Both the position numbers and the translations under genes were made by a program. A DNA stretch of 31,755 nt from the IMG/VR virus record IMGVR_UViG_3300044623_000858, positions 1 through 31,755 of that record; one strand, 5' to 3'. Each line of letters starts with the position of its first letter. Positions within the stretch are counted from its first letter, which is position 1. The notes below the pieces were generated by a model. It searched no databases. It saw only the letters and a program-made list of their open reading frames with translations, and was not told the DNA's origin. This stretch comes from a virus. This document shows, piece after piece, positions 1 through 7,351 of this stretch.

Positions 1-1
1 T

Positions 2-832
2 GTTACTCACAAATGTAATATGGAATGCGCTAACTGTTATGCACACATAAGAACAGTGCCGGACTTAGATGTAACTAAGTTATATGAAGTTCTAGCACAA
101 CTACCTAACAAGGCTGAGATTAGACTAATAGGTGGCGAACCTACAGTAAGAACAGACTTAGTAGAGATAGTAGACAATATTAAACGTCTAGGTCATCGCC
201 CGACCATGATGACCAATGGGTTAATGCTAGCCAGGCCTGGTTATGCCAGAGCATTAGCAGACGCAGGAATGCGTAGTATATACATCAGCATGAATGGTGC
301 AGACGATAACTCTATCTATAAAATCATGGATGGTGGTGGGTCATGGGCTGAAAGAAAAGTCACAGCACTTAAGGCATGTCTAGATGTAAAAATGAATGTT
401 AACGTTGGTGTTATCTTACAAAAAGGTGTAAACGATAATACACCCAAGAGACTTTACGAACTAGTGAAAGAATCGCAGGGCAAAGCAATTCTTCGATTTA
501 GGAATGTCGGACAAGTAGGACGCTATAGTTTAGAGAAAAACCAAAACTGGACGTGGGATGAAATGGTTACATTAGTGTGTAATCAATTAGGCATAGATAA
601 AGAATGGGCGCTGACACAAACTGAAATTAACGGATGCCGAGAAAAAAATGTAATATTTTTTCCTGTTGAAGCTGATAAGAAGTATACTACCAGTTGGATT
701 AAAATTACAGACTGGAGTCCTGAAGATAGTGACTTTCCAGATCCAGGTAATGATAGACGTGGTAGGCTAACTCAGGATTTTAAACTTGCTCCATTTTTTG
801 AGCACGTAAAAAAATACGAAAATCAATTTTAA
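2..832 (+). CDS. Radical SAM enzyme, 5' end outside the window
   Basis: The reading frame is open at the left edge, so the true start is outside the window; 276 residues are visible. The first visible residues contain the [4Fe-4S]/SAM cluster motif CxxxCxxC (CNMECANC, starting at base 14). The ATG at base 20 lies inside this motif and cannot be the start. Downstream is a GGEP motif, which binds the SAM amino group in this superfamily, and then MMTNG, as in MoaA-type TIM-barrel enzymes. I see no SPASM-type cluster of extra cysteines: a single Cys stands near residue 208. The reaction cannot be read from the sequence. It lies 18 nt upstream of a desaturase and an ACP on the same strand, so the substrate may be lipid- or acyl-linked (inference). 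The family call is strong; the function is open. Confidence 0.9.
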   Translation, partial: VTHKCNMECANCYAHIRTVPDLDVTKLYEVLAQLPNKAEIRLIGGEPTVRTDLVEIVDNIKRLGHRPTMMTNGLMLARPGYARALADAGMRSIYISMNGADDNSIYKIMDGGGSWAERKVTALKACLDVKMNVNVGVILQKGVNDNTPKRLYELVKESQGKAILRFRNVGQVGRYSLEKNQNWTWDEMVTLVCNQLGIDKEWALTQTEINGCREKNVIFFPVEADKKYTTSWIKITDWSPEDSDFPDPGNDRRGRLTQDFKLAPFFEHVKKYENQF

Positions 833-850
833 ACAACCGTGGTGAATATA

Positions 851-1654
851 ATGAAAATATTAAATTTTTGGAATAGCTTGGGAGTGAATCTCAGACGGGT
901 TACTATACCAGCACACATTTTGACGTTGGTTGGTATAGCATCTGTGTTCACTGGTGCTACCAATTGGCTCTGGTTAATGATAATATACCCTGCATGGTTT
1001 CTATTCGGCCATATAGGATATGGTATCTTTGTTCACAGATACTATTGTCATAAATCTTTTGAGACATATACCTGGATAGCTAGATTGGGCGCATTTTTTG
1101 GTTTATTGTCAGGTGCTGGAAGTGCAATGAACGTGAAAGTTATACACGTAGGATACCATCATCCGCATAGCGATACAGAATTAGATCCGCATTCACCTAT
1201 AAAAGGGCTTTGGTGGAGTTATCTATTATGGCAGAACCACAAATTTGACCTGGCCAAAGACAAAATATGGGCTGTTAAAGACATGATGAAAGACCCATAT
1301 CTTAAAGTTTTTCATAATCATAACTATAAAATTTATTGGGCATGCTGGTTGCTGTTAGCGTTAATAGATTGGAGACTTGCAGTGTTCATTGTCAGTGCTG
1401 CCACAGTTCTAGAGTTTCATTTGCTGTCTATAGCCAATACATTCGGTCACTACAAACACAAATGGAGTTATCAGAACTACCAGGGTAGAGACAATAGTCA
1501 AAATATCACTTGGCTTAACTGGATTACACTAGGGCACGGCCTTCATAATAATCATCATGCCGATCCGAGAAATTATAATCATGCTCATAAAAAAGGCGAA
1601 TTTGATACAGCAAAATGGTTGATTCCGTTAATAGAAAAGAGAGAAACAACATGA
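851..1654 (+). CDS. Membrane-bound fatty-acid desaturase (copy 1)
   Basis: A 267-residue integral membrane di-iron desaturase of the acyl-lipid/acyl-CoA delta-9 type. All three histidine boxes are present: HRYYCH (residues 62-67), HVGYHH (99-104) and HNNHH (232-236, preceded by GHGL). Hydrophobic segments lie near residues 20-60, 75-92 and 160-195, as expected for a protein with its active site on the cytoplasmic face. In the family it introduces a cis double bond (or related C-H oxidation) into an acyl chain using O2 and an electron donor. The ATG at 851 is preferred over in-frame GTG codons at 839 and 842. The stop codon overlaps the ACP start as ATGA, so the two are probably translated together and the acyl substrate may be carried by that ACP (inference). 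Its second box is HxxxHH, unlike the other two desaturases here. Confidence 0.92.
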   Translation: MKILNFWNSLGVNLRRVTIPAHILTLVGIASVFTGATNWLWLMIIYPAWFLFGHIGYGIFVHRYYCHKSFETYTWIARLGAFFGLLSGAGSAMNVKVIHVGYHHPHSDTELDPHSPIKGLWWSYLLWQNHKFDLAKDKIWAVKDMMKDPYLKVFHNHNYKIYWACWLLLALIDWRLAVFIVSAATVLEFHLLSIANTFGHYKHKWSYQNYQGRDNSQNITWLNWITLGHGLHNNHHADPRNYNHAHKKGEFDTAKWLIPLIEKRETT

Positions 1655-1887
1655 AAGATGCAGAAAATAAAGTAAGAGCTATTATAGCTAAACATTACAG
1701 AATAAGTGAAGATGCAGTTAAAAACGACAGTTCGTTTATAAAAGACTTTAAAGGTGACAGTTTAGATATCATTGAACTGGTACTGATTCTAGAGGATAAG
1801 TACGGCATTGAAGTCCCAGAAGAAATTGCCGAAGAACTAGACACTGTGCAAAAATTATATGACTATATCAATTCTTTAAATGTTTGA
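1651..1887 (+). CDS. Acyl carrier protein
   Basis: A 78-residue acidic helical protein with the normal length of a type II ACP. The phosphopantetheine attachment site is GDSLDI with Ser37 (Ser36 in E. coli AcpP), followed by the acidic recognition helix ending in EDKYGIEVPEE. A holo-ACP synthase would add the 4'-phosphopantetheine arm; none is visible here, so the host enzyme is presumably used. A longer frame from ATG 1615 is possible, but the ATG at 1651 gives the correct N-terminus, overlaps the desaturase stop by 4 nt (ATGA) and follows an AG-rich stretch (AGAAAAGAGAG) that can serve as ribosome binding site. Pairing with a desaturase suggests that the acyl chain is modified while tethered to this carrier (inference). 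Confidence 0.93.
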   Translation: MKDAENKVRAIIAKHYRISEDAVKNDSSFIKDFKGDSLDIIELVLILEDKYGIEVPEEIAEELDTVQKLYDYINSLNV

Positions 1888-2500
1888 TACTATGAACACC
1901 ACAAGATTTATTACCCCAGACGAAATTGACTACTTACGTGTCACGTACGCCGTTGGCCGTAGTGCCTTAGGGACAGTAATTACAGAAGATGTGCAGGAAA
2001 ATTTCCTTAGCACTACCAAACAGAAAATGATAGAAGGTCTGATGCACGTTGCAGTAGTGTTCGATGACGACAGTAAACCGATAGCATCCTATCAAGCGTA
2101 TGAGGTTCCTCAAATACTTGCATGGCGTTGGAATGGTCTTAGTAGTGTAGCAAAGCACAATCACTACAATAAAACTGCTCCTATTATTGCACCTGCACTA
2201 GACATGATAGTGAATCTAATGGAGTCTAAGGGATACTATAAATTTTGGTCTTTAAATAAAGAGTCTGCACATAACATACGATATAAAATTATGTGTAAGC
2301 ACAGCACCCTATTGAATAGGTATAAATGCTACGATGAGTTAATAATTCCTAAAGGAAAAACTTCTGGAATACCATTGTTTGATGTACCCACTGCACCCTA
2401 TGATCTATTAGTGCGATTGTTTGTCTTAGATCAAAAGCACAGAGTTGAACAACTTAGAAAACACGGATACGACGATTACAAAGGCACATTGGATATATAA
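1880..2500 (+). CDS. GNAT-like protein of uncertain function
   Basis: A 206-residue protein that overlaps the ACP gene by 8 nt, so it belongs to the same operon. The layout is like an N-acyltransferase of the GNAT superfamily: a strand with an acidic turn (VVFDDDSKPIASY, about residues 58-72), a long central helix (about 105-118), then YYKFWSLN and a stretch rich in basic and aromatic residues ending in ELIIPKG. The classical Q/RxxGxG/A acetyl-CoA loop is not evident, so the assignment is weak. Its position directly after an ACP allows the idea that it uses acyl-ACP as donor, as in acyl-homoserine-lactone synthases (inference only). An alternative start is ATG 1892. It ends the plus-strand operon. 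Confidence 0.6.
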   Translation: MFDTMNTTRFITPDEIDYLRVTYAVGRSALGTVITEDVQENFLSTTKQKMIEGLMHVAVVFDDDSKPIASYQAYEVPQILAWRWNGLSSVAKHNHYNKTAPIIAPALDMIVNLMESKGYYKFWSLNKESAHNIRYKIMCKHSTLLNRYKCYDELIIPKGKTSGIPLFDVPTAPYDLLVRLFVLDQKHRVEQLRKHGYDDYKGTLDI

Positions 2501-2505
2501 TATCG

Positions 2506-2549
2506 TCGGGTGTCGTGTACATGCAGGTTAGTCATATTCAATCACCCGA
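2506..2549. terminator. Possible weak bidirectional terminator or spacer hairpin
   Basis: Between the convergent genes ending at 2500 and 2560 there is a 7-bp inverted repeat, TCGGGTG (2506-2512) and CACCCGA (2543-2549), with a 30-nt loop. No clear U tract follows on either strand, so this is only a weak candidate. Confidence 0.2.
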
Positions 2550-2559
2550 GAAGTGATGA

Positions 2560-2862
2560 TTATTTAATATCTACTGACTCATCAACCAAATATATTTGAT
2601 TCTCGTCATTATAGACAGCACGTTGTGATACTTTTTCTGCCATATATGAGTCATTTATAAACTCTTCCTGATCGTCTAAAGTTGTGAAGGTAAACGTTTG
2701 TTTTAACGTCAAATCATCAACTCTTGTAGTTGAACCTGTCAGTTTCCCAGTAGCAACATATTTTTCTCTTATATATTCAAGGTGAGATGCCGGCAAAGTA
2801 TCAATAAACCACGGTACGTCTGCACTAAGTTTGATAAAAATTTGAGTAACTTCTATGGCCAT
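2560..2862 (-). CDS. Small phage protein, unknown function
   Basis: A 100-residue soluble protein that I do not recognise. It begins with a strand-like segment (AIEVTQIFIKL) and has charged, strand-rich middle and end sections; a small alpha/beta fold such as a ferredoxin-like (ABM-type) domain is possible but unproven. The ATG at 2862 has a good ribosome binding site (AAGGA, 8 nt upstream), and a CATAAATA box lies 22 nt upstream of the start. It is the last gene of the minus-strand series before the convergent junction. Confidence 0.65.
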   Translation of the reverse strand: MAIEVTQIFIKLSADVPWFIDTLPASHLEYIREKYVATGKLTGSTTRVDDLTLKQTFTFTTLDDQEEFINDSYMAEKVSQRAVYNDENQIYLVDESVDIK

Positions 2863-2883
2863 AATATTTTCCTTATTTTATAC

Positions 2884-2891
2884 TATTTATG
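2884..2891 (-). promoter_or_regulatory. Candidate T4-type late promoter (CATAAATA)
   Basis: One mismatch to the T4 late -10 box TATAAATA, placed 22 nt upstream of the start at 2862 and downstream of the binding-protein gene's stop at 2895. In AT-rich DNA such a box can occur by chance. Confidence 0.3.
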
Positions 2892-2894
2892 CCT

Positions 2895-3791
2895 TTATTC
2901 TTTAGGAATTCCTGCAGTTAGTTTTTCCCAAATAATTCTATTTGTTTGATTCACTGAATCTAATTGTTTGTACGGAGTCTTTACTAATTGACCAAAGTCA
3001 ATTTCACAGATTGATTTAGGTTTTTCAGTTAGAGCGTCACTTAAAATCTTGTGCAGTTCTTGCCTAGTAATATCGTCAACTGTTTTATTAACAAAGAAAT
3101 AGTGACCTACAGTGATATTCTCTAACCCTTTAATTTTTAGTGATTGAAATGTTTGGTGACCGTTGACGCTACGAGTTCCTGTCACACCCACAACTTTAAC
3201 ATCATTAGTAAATCTTGCAGTGACACTGGGACCCATCCAATCTACGCTACCATCAATGTGTCCTCCTAGCATATCAGTTGTTGCCTCAGGTGTTCCTTTA
3301 TAAGGTACTTCGGTTATGCTAAATTCAGGATTTTCACGTTTAAGTGATCTTGTTATTAATGAAGTGATAGAACCTGGATTGACACCAATTGTTATATCAC
3401 GATGTTGAACATCAGATAATTTGTTTATCTTTTTAGAAAAAATTGCTAGCGGCTGTGCGTTACAAAACGGAGTAACCAATTCGAAATCGTCTGTATGATG
3501 ACTATCTTTATATAATAACGGTCTAATATAGAAACTACTTGTAGTAGCTAATACTGCTAATTCTTTTGAATCTTTTACAGCAAGTGCGGCAACTGCGCCT
3601 CCAGCGCCTGGTCTATTTTGAAACACAAATTGATATTTGTTTTGTTGAGCATTTGCACTCTCTATTACCGCACGAACCATATTTGATTGTGAACTGGCTG
3701 GAGAGAAAGGCCAATATATTGGAACAGTTTTTTGTGCAAAGGCTGAAAACGTAATGTACGTCATCAGCAAGATTGTGAATATTTTTTTCAT
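2895..3791 (-). CDS. Secreted Bug/TctC-type substrate-binding protein
   Basis: A 298-residue protein of the tripartite tricarboxylate transporter receptor (Bug/TctC) family. It starts with a signal peptide (MKKIFTILLMTYITFSAFA, likely cleaved after Ala19). Family signatures are NRPGAGGAVAA near residue 60, a PGSITSL loop near 137, and YKGTPEATTDMLGGHID near 165-181, which contact the carboxylate ligand in known members. Such proteins bind small organic acids in the periplasm and hand them to TctAB membrane partners. No transporter gene is visible, so the protein would have to work with host TctAB, or scavenge or signal with a host partner. The start ATG is 12 nt after the preceding gene, and an exact TATAAATA box lies 45 nt upstream. 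A transporter receptor is uncommon in a phage, and acquisition from a host is likely. Confidence 0.88.
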   Translation of the reverse strand: MKKIFTILLMTYITFSAFAQKTVPIYWPFSPASSQSNMVRAVIESANAQQNKYQFVFQNRPGAGGAVAALAVKDSKELAVLATTSSFYIRPLLYKDSHHTDDFELVTPFCNAQPLAIFSKKINKLSDVQHRDITIGVNPGSITSLITRSLKRENPEFSITEVPYKGTPEATTDMLGGHIDGSVDWMGPSVTARFTNDVKVVGVTGTRSVNGHQTFQSLKIKGLENITVGHYFFVNKTVDDITRQELHKILSDALTEKPKSICEIDFGQLVKTPYKQLDSVNQTNRIIWEKLTAGIPKE

Positions 3792-3803
3792 TTTTTCTAT
3801 AAG

Positions 3804-5024
3804 TTAAGTTTTAAACAGTATGTCTGTAGAAGTAATATTTATATCTTCAACCGGGTGTGGTTTAAAATTATTTTCATGCCCAATTCTCCAGTAATGATAA
3901 AACCTGATAAATCCGTCATCTCCGTCATGTTTATATTTTGCGTCTATTTTACTATTAAACAGCTTTAAATCAGACTCTACTTGTTGAACAATCCTTTCTT
4001 TTCCATGTAACTGGAACATCCAATCATCCATTTGAAAGCCACCCTTAAAACCCATACCTTGTTTAAGTGCTTGCCAGTTTTTACTGTAGTCTTTAAAAGC
4101 AGGATAGATGCATGGAATGATAGCACGTTGCCAATTACTTCCTCTTTCAACGTTAGCATTGAAGGCAAGAGGCTTAGACCTGTCCCATAATATGGCTTTT
4201 ACGTGGGCATTCTCAGGTCTGTAATTCCAACGGCATACTTCATGGGCTTGCTTAATCATTAGCTCGGGTAAATCAGGAGAATAATAAAACATTATAGACT
4301 CTACGTTAGTATATTTTTCTTTAAAATGAGGGCATATAATGTTTACTAAAGGGTCTGCAACAACGGTATATAAGTTTCCCGACTCTCCCCTACATATTAT
4401 AGGTTTATCGATGCCATATACTACTCCTATTTTTTTACCTGCTTCGGCTAAATTTTTGATGTGAGTGAACTTATCTAGTGAATGTCTAGTAGCCCCTGAA
4501 AAATGTATCCAGTGTGAGGCTGACTCATAGATCCATTCATCTGTTTTCATCTCTAAGATATCTTCAAAGTAATCATGTATGGAAAGTTTAATGTTAGGAT
4601 GAGTTTTAGAAATACTATTTAGAAAAGGTAACTGTGATACTATAGTTTCAGTAATAGTGTTATTTGCGGATTTGTCATTAAGATTTACTTTCCAATTTTT
4701 TAATCCACTAATAGGGGAGGCGGCAACTATTTCATCTATACGAATGTTATTATTTAAAAAACTTTTTACAACGTTGGTACTGTCGGCGCCACCACTAGCC
4801 ATTACGATAACATAATCAAACTGTTCTCGGATTTGCCTAGCACGTTCTGCATACAACATATCTAGTGATACTGGTGGCTCAATTGTCCAATCATACTTGT
4901 CAAAAATTTCGTTATTAAAATGCCAGGTGATGTCCGCTTTAGTGGGATTAGCATATAATATAGCCTGTAATTTGTTGTAGAATATATGATGTCCTACTTT
5001 ATAATAACCTAATTTTGTGTTCAT
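3804..5024 (-). CDS. PP-loop ATPase (adenine nucleotide alpha-hydrolase family), copy 1
   Basis: A 406-residue protein with the pyrophosphate-binding PP-loop SGGADS at residues 77-82, preceded by the strand YVIVMA. This signature belongs to ATP pyrophosphatases that adenylate a carboxyl, carbonyl or similar group (asparagine synthase, QueC, TilS, PAPS reductase and others). The N-terminal 70 residues do not show an N-terminal-nucleophile glutaminase domain. The C-terminal half is rich in Trp, Tyr and His and I cannot place it. It is 4 nt downstream of an oxygenase gene and in one series with a GNAT and a second PP-loop protein, which suggests amide or ligase chemistry on a small substrate (inference). 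Exact reaction unknown. Confidence 0.72.
   Translation of the reverse strand: MNTKLGYYKVGHHIFYNKLQAILYANPTKADITWHFNNEIFDKYDWTIEPPVSLDMLYAERARQIREQFDYVIVMASGGADSTNVVKSFLNNNIRIDEIVAASPISGLKNWKVNLNDKSANNTITETIVSQLPFLNSISKTHPNIKLSIHDYFEDILEMKTDEWIYESASHWIHFSGATRHSLDKFTHIKNLAEAGKKIGVVYGIDKPIICRGESGNLYTVVADPLVNIICPHFKEKYTNVESIMFYYSPDLPELMIKQAHEVCRWNYRPENAHVKAILWDRSKPLAFNANVERGSNWQRAIIPCIYPAFKDYSKNWQALKQGMGFKGGFQMDDWMFQLHGKERIVQQVESDLKLFNSKIDAKYKHDGDDGFIRFYHYWRIGHENNFKPHPVEDINITSTDILFKT
3836..3843 (-). promoter_or_regulatory. Candidate T4-type late promoter (TATAAATA)
   Basis: An exact TATAAATA box, 45 nt upstream of the start of the binding-protein gene at 3791 and inside the 3' end of the PP-loop gene. 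The spacing leaves room for a normal leader. Confidence 0.45.
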
Positions 5025-5027
5025 TTC

Positions 5028-5753
5028 TTATAATCCATAGTATTCTCTGATTCCTACCCGGTCAGCCCACTCGGCATTGAATTTTCCATCGACACGTAAA
5101 CTCCAGGATATAAAGTCACTATGACCTTTACTACAATGCCAATTTACAGTGTTGAAAACCATTGCCCTACTATTAGACTCATGTATAATTGTAGAGCTAT
5201 CGTCACGTAATAAAATCTTTTTTGCATATCGGCCAGTCAACCAGATGAATGGATCACGTTTATCTAAATTGGGATTACCGTAATCAGTATGCATTGCTGT
5301 TATTTGATTAGGCTCATTAATCCAAAACATTGTTCTACCGTATTCGTCAAAGCATCCCTGATCTTCTATCCATTTAAACAAAAAATCAAAGTCGCCGTAG
5401 GATGCCATGTTTACACTGTGTTCGCTTAAGTGCTTATGACCATACGTACTAGGGTAGCCTTTGTTCCCTCGCAATAATAAATGAGTTCCCAAAGTCGAAG
5501 TACCTTTAAGTTTAGTATACCAATTAATCTCTGCTGGACCGAACTCTGGGAGAGTTTTTTTGTATGTTTCTCTTTCTTCTAAGTAGCCCGGTAATTCTTT
5601 GTTCAATAGTGTACTATGAGGCGTATATGATGGCTCAATGTTTTTTGCATTCTTAGCTATATTATAAGAGATTTGATCTTCTAATAAGGCAAAAGAGTCC
5701 ATATCCAAATATGGTGCTAGGTCAATGAACATTTGGTCGTTTATCAATTTCAT
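5028..5753 (-). CDS. 2OG-Fe(II) oxygenase-like hydroxylase
   Basis: A 241-residue protein with the double-stranded beta-helix facial triad of 2-oxoglutarate/iron dioxygenases: HTD (His155, Asp157), a distal His206 in NWHCSKGH, and Arg220 in SLRVDG as the likely 2OG carboxylate ligand. Enzymes of this type hydroxylate or desaturate amino acids, peptides or small molecules. The N-terminal 130 residues are not recognisable. It overlaps the upstream GNAT gene by 4 nt (ATGA) and sits 4 nt before the PP-loop ATPase gene, so the three proteins are probably made together. Metal and cofactor residues look intact; the substrate is unknown. Confidence 0.78.
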   Translation of the reverse strand: MKLINDQMFIDLAPYLDMDSFALLEDQISYNIAKNAKNIEPSYTPHSTLLNKELPGYLEERETYKKTLPEFGPAEINWYTKLKGTSTLGTHLLLRGNKGYPSTYGHKHLSEHSVNMASYGDFDFLFKWIEDQGCFDEYGRTMFWINEPNQITAMHTDYGNPNLDKRDPFIWLTGRYAKKILLRDDSSTIIHESNSRAMVFNTVNWHCSKGHSDFISWSLRVDGKFNAEWADRVGIREYYGL

Positions 5754-6187
5754 TTGATTCCTCGTTTCACTAGTTGCATTATCGGTTCGTATCCTATTTT
5801 TTTCATAATGTGTTCTTGCATGATTTGATTCTCCGAGTGTATGTAAGAATAGATTGATGACCGACCTAGTTCTTTGCCTAGTATATCTATAAGAGAATGA
5901 ATTTTAGTATATATACCTTGTTGTCTATATTGATCTTCTACAAAAATGATATGAATTAGGATTGAGTTAGAACTCTTTGAGAAGTTGAGAAAAGCTCCTG
6001 CTATTACTTCACTGTCATTCTTTAATAAGATTCCACCGTCTAGTGGCCAAGAATCAGATGCTAATGCATGACCATTGGCTTTGATGATACCATACATTCT
6101 GTTGTATTCATTAGACAATTCTTCACAGTTGTCCAAATATATGTACTGATAGTTTTTGTATGTATCTAAAATTTGTAAATTATTCAT
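5750..6187 (-). CDS. GNAT-family N-acetyltransferase
   Basis: A 145-residue protein of normal GNAT length. Motif A is visible: a strand (SILIHIIFVED, about residues 74-84) followed by the acetyl-CoA pyrophosphate loop RQQGIY and helix, then a motif-B-like stretch with SENQIMQEHIMKKIGY, the usual N...A..-Y ending of the fold. It should transfer an acetyl or acyl group from CoA to an amine. It overlaps both neighbours (8 nt with the PP-loop gene upstream, 4 nt with the oxygenase downstream), which fits a single translation unit. Confidence 0.8.
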   Translation of the reverse strand: MNNLQILDTYKNYQYIYLDNCEELSNEYNRMYGIIKANGHALASDSWPLDGGILLKNDSEVIAGAFLNFSKSSNSILIHIIFVEDQYRQQGIYTKIHSLIDILGKELGRSSIYSYIHSENQIMQEHIMKKIGYEPIMQLVKRGIK

Positions 6188-7097
6188 TGATTGAAAGTCT
6201 TTTTACTGCGTCACTGTATGGTTCTAAATATTCCCCATTCCACTTCTTCTTAAATTCTTCAAAAATTTTAAGATTAGGGTGTTGCATAATTTCTGAACTA
6301 TATATCTGTTCGTAGCCTGTTAACTTTATACGTTTTTTAGCCACAAAGTCATATATTGGCATGTTGAAGTTAGAACCGTTGTTAAAGACATACGACTTTG
6401 TAGAGTTGCTACCTGTTTTGCCCGGAAATTGGCCTGTCCCTAATTTAACTATACTTGGATCTAACAAAAATGATAACATCATTTCGGGGGTATAAGATAG
6501 TAAAAAGGGACAACCGTTGATATTATATTTTTTATAATATCTCTGTAGGCTATGAACGTATTCCATCTCCTCTAGCACCCATATTCCGTTGTATCTGTCT
6601 TTCTCATACCGCATGTAGGGTGGATCGTTACCTAATAAAGTAAATCCATCTAATTGACTGGCAACATGCATGGTAGCCGGTAGTGCAAATGAACAACATG
6701 TTACTGACTCAGCTATCTCAACGTTCTTACCAGAATTTACAAACTCATGGAAATTTAACTTAAAGATGACAGGATCAATGTTTTTTGCTTTACAGAATTC
6801 ATATGCATAAACAATGTCATGTTGATTCAATACGTTCCCGTCATTATCGGTTAGTTCAATAATCACCGGATCAAAGTCCATCTTAAGATGCAATAACACT
6901 TCACAAACATACTGACTATCTAAACCACCACTATATAATACTTGAAACTTACCGGTCTTATTCGCATAAACGTATTCTACTGCATTTAATGTTTCTTCAA
7001 AATATGTTTTTACTTTACGTGTAGGAGGGACGATGTTTACATGCCAGGTATCACCGTGACCAGTACCAGATAGATAATTGTTTTTAGTAAGTTCCAT
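6180..7097 (-). CDS. PP-loop ATPase (adenine nucleotide alpha-hydrolase family), copy 2
   Basis: A 305-residue protein with PP-loop SGGLDS at residues 56-61 in the setting FQVLYSGGLDSQYV, which resembles the synthetase domain of asparagine synthase and related ATP pyrophosphatases more than copy 1 does. A later LLGNDPPY segment may be part of the ATP or substrate site. There is no glutaminase domain, so ammonia, an amine or a thiol would have to be the nucleophile. The ATG at 7097 follows AAGAGAAA. It starts the PP-loop - GNAT - 2OG - PP-loop series. Similarity between the two PP-loop proteins is limited to the motif region, so they are probably not a recent duplication. Confidence 0.75.
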   Translation of the reverse strand: MELTKNNYLSGTGHGDTWHVNIVPPTRKVKTYFEETLNAVEYVYANKTGKFQVLYSGGLDSQYVCEVLLHLKMDFDPVIIELTDNDGNVLNQHDIVYAYEFCKAKNIDPVIFKLNFHEFVNSGKNVEIAESVTCCSFALPATMHVASQLDGFTLLGNDPPYMRYEKDRYNGIWVLEEMEYVHSLQRYYKKYNINGCPFLLSYTPEMMLSFLLDPSIVKLGTGQFPGKTGSNSTKSYVFNNGSNFNMPIYDFVAKKRIKLTGYEQIYSSEIMQHPNLKIFEEFKKKWNGEYLEPYSDAVKRLSINE

Positions 7098-7103
7098 TTT
7101 CTC

Positions 7104-7283
7104 TTAAAAAATCTCTATAATGTAACCTACACCATTTTTAGTTGAAATTAAACTTTGTTGGTGTAGACAAATATTTGAAATCAAAAGAACCTCGTCAGAA
7201 TTTATAAGGACTTTTTCTTTATTAAATTGCTCTAATACTTGATAAGAGTTGGGTGATATGGATGCTTTATGTGACAGGAACAT
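7104..7283 (-). CDS. 59-residue ORF with a Rieske-like half motif
   Basis: This ORF fills most of the apparent 254-nt gap between the second desaturase and the PP-loop gene. The protein starts MFLSHKASISPNSYQVL and contains EVLLISNICLHQQSLIS, where Cys39-x-His41 matches the first half of a Rieske [2Fe-2S] motif (CxH...CxxH) in its usual strand-loop setting. The second CxxH half is absent: the frame ends in NGVGYIIEIF, and the +1 frame does not restore it. It is either a truncated Rieske gene or a small protein that only resembles one. Its stop is 6 nt before the next start. No strong ribosome binding site is visible. Confidence 0.45.
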   Translation of the reverse strand: MFLSHKASISPNSYQVLEQFNKEKVLINSDEVLLISNICLHQQSLISTKNGVGYIIEIF

Positions 7284-7351
7284 CTAATATTTATGATGAT
7301 ATGTTTTCCTGTATTTTTTAAGTACCAATTATTTTCGCTAGTAAAAATCAT

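Noticed and set aside
1615-1654. Longer ACP reading frame from ATG 1615
   Set aside because: The extra N-terminal residues are absent from ACPs; ATG 1651 gives a standard 78-residue protein and an ATGA junction.
7127-7166. 8-bp inverted repeat CTACACCA / TGGTGTAG as a terminator or leader hairpin
   Set aside because: It lies within the 59-residue ORF, has a 24-nt loop and no U tract.
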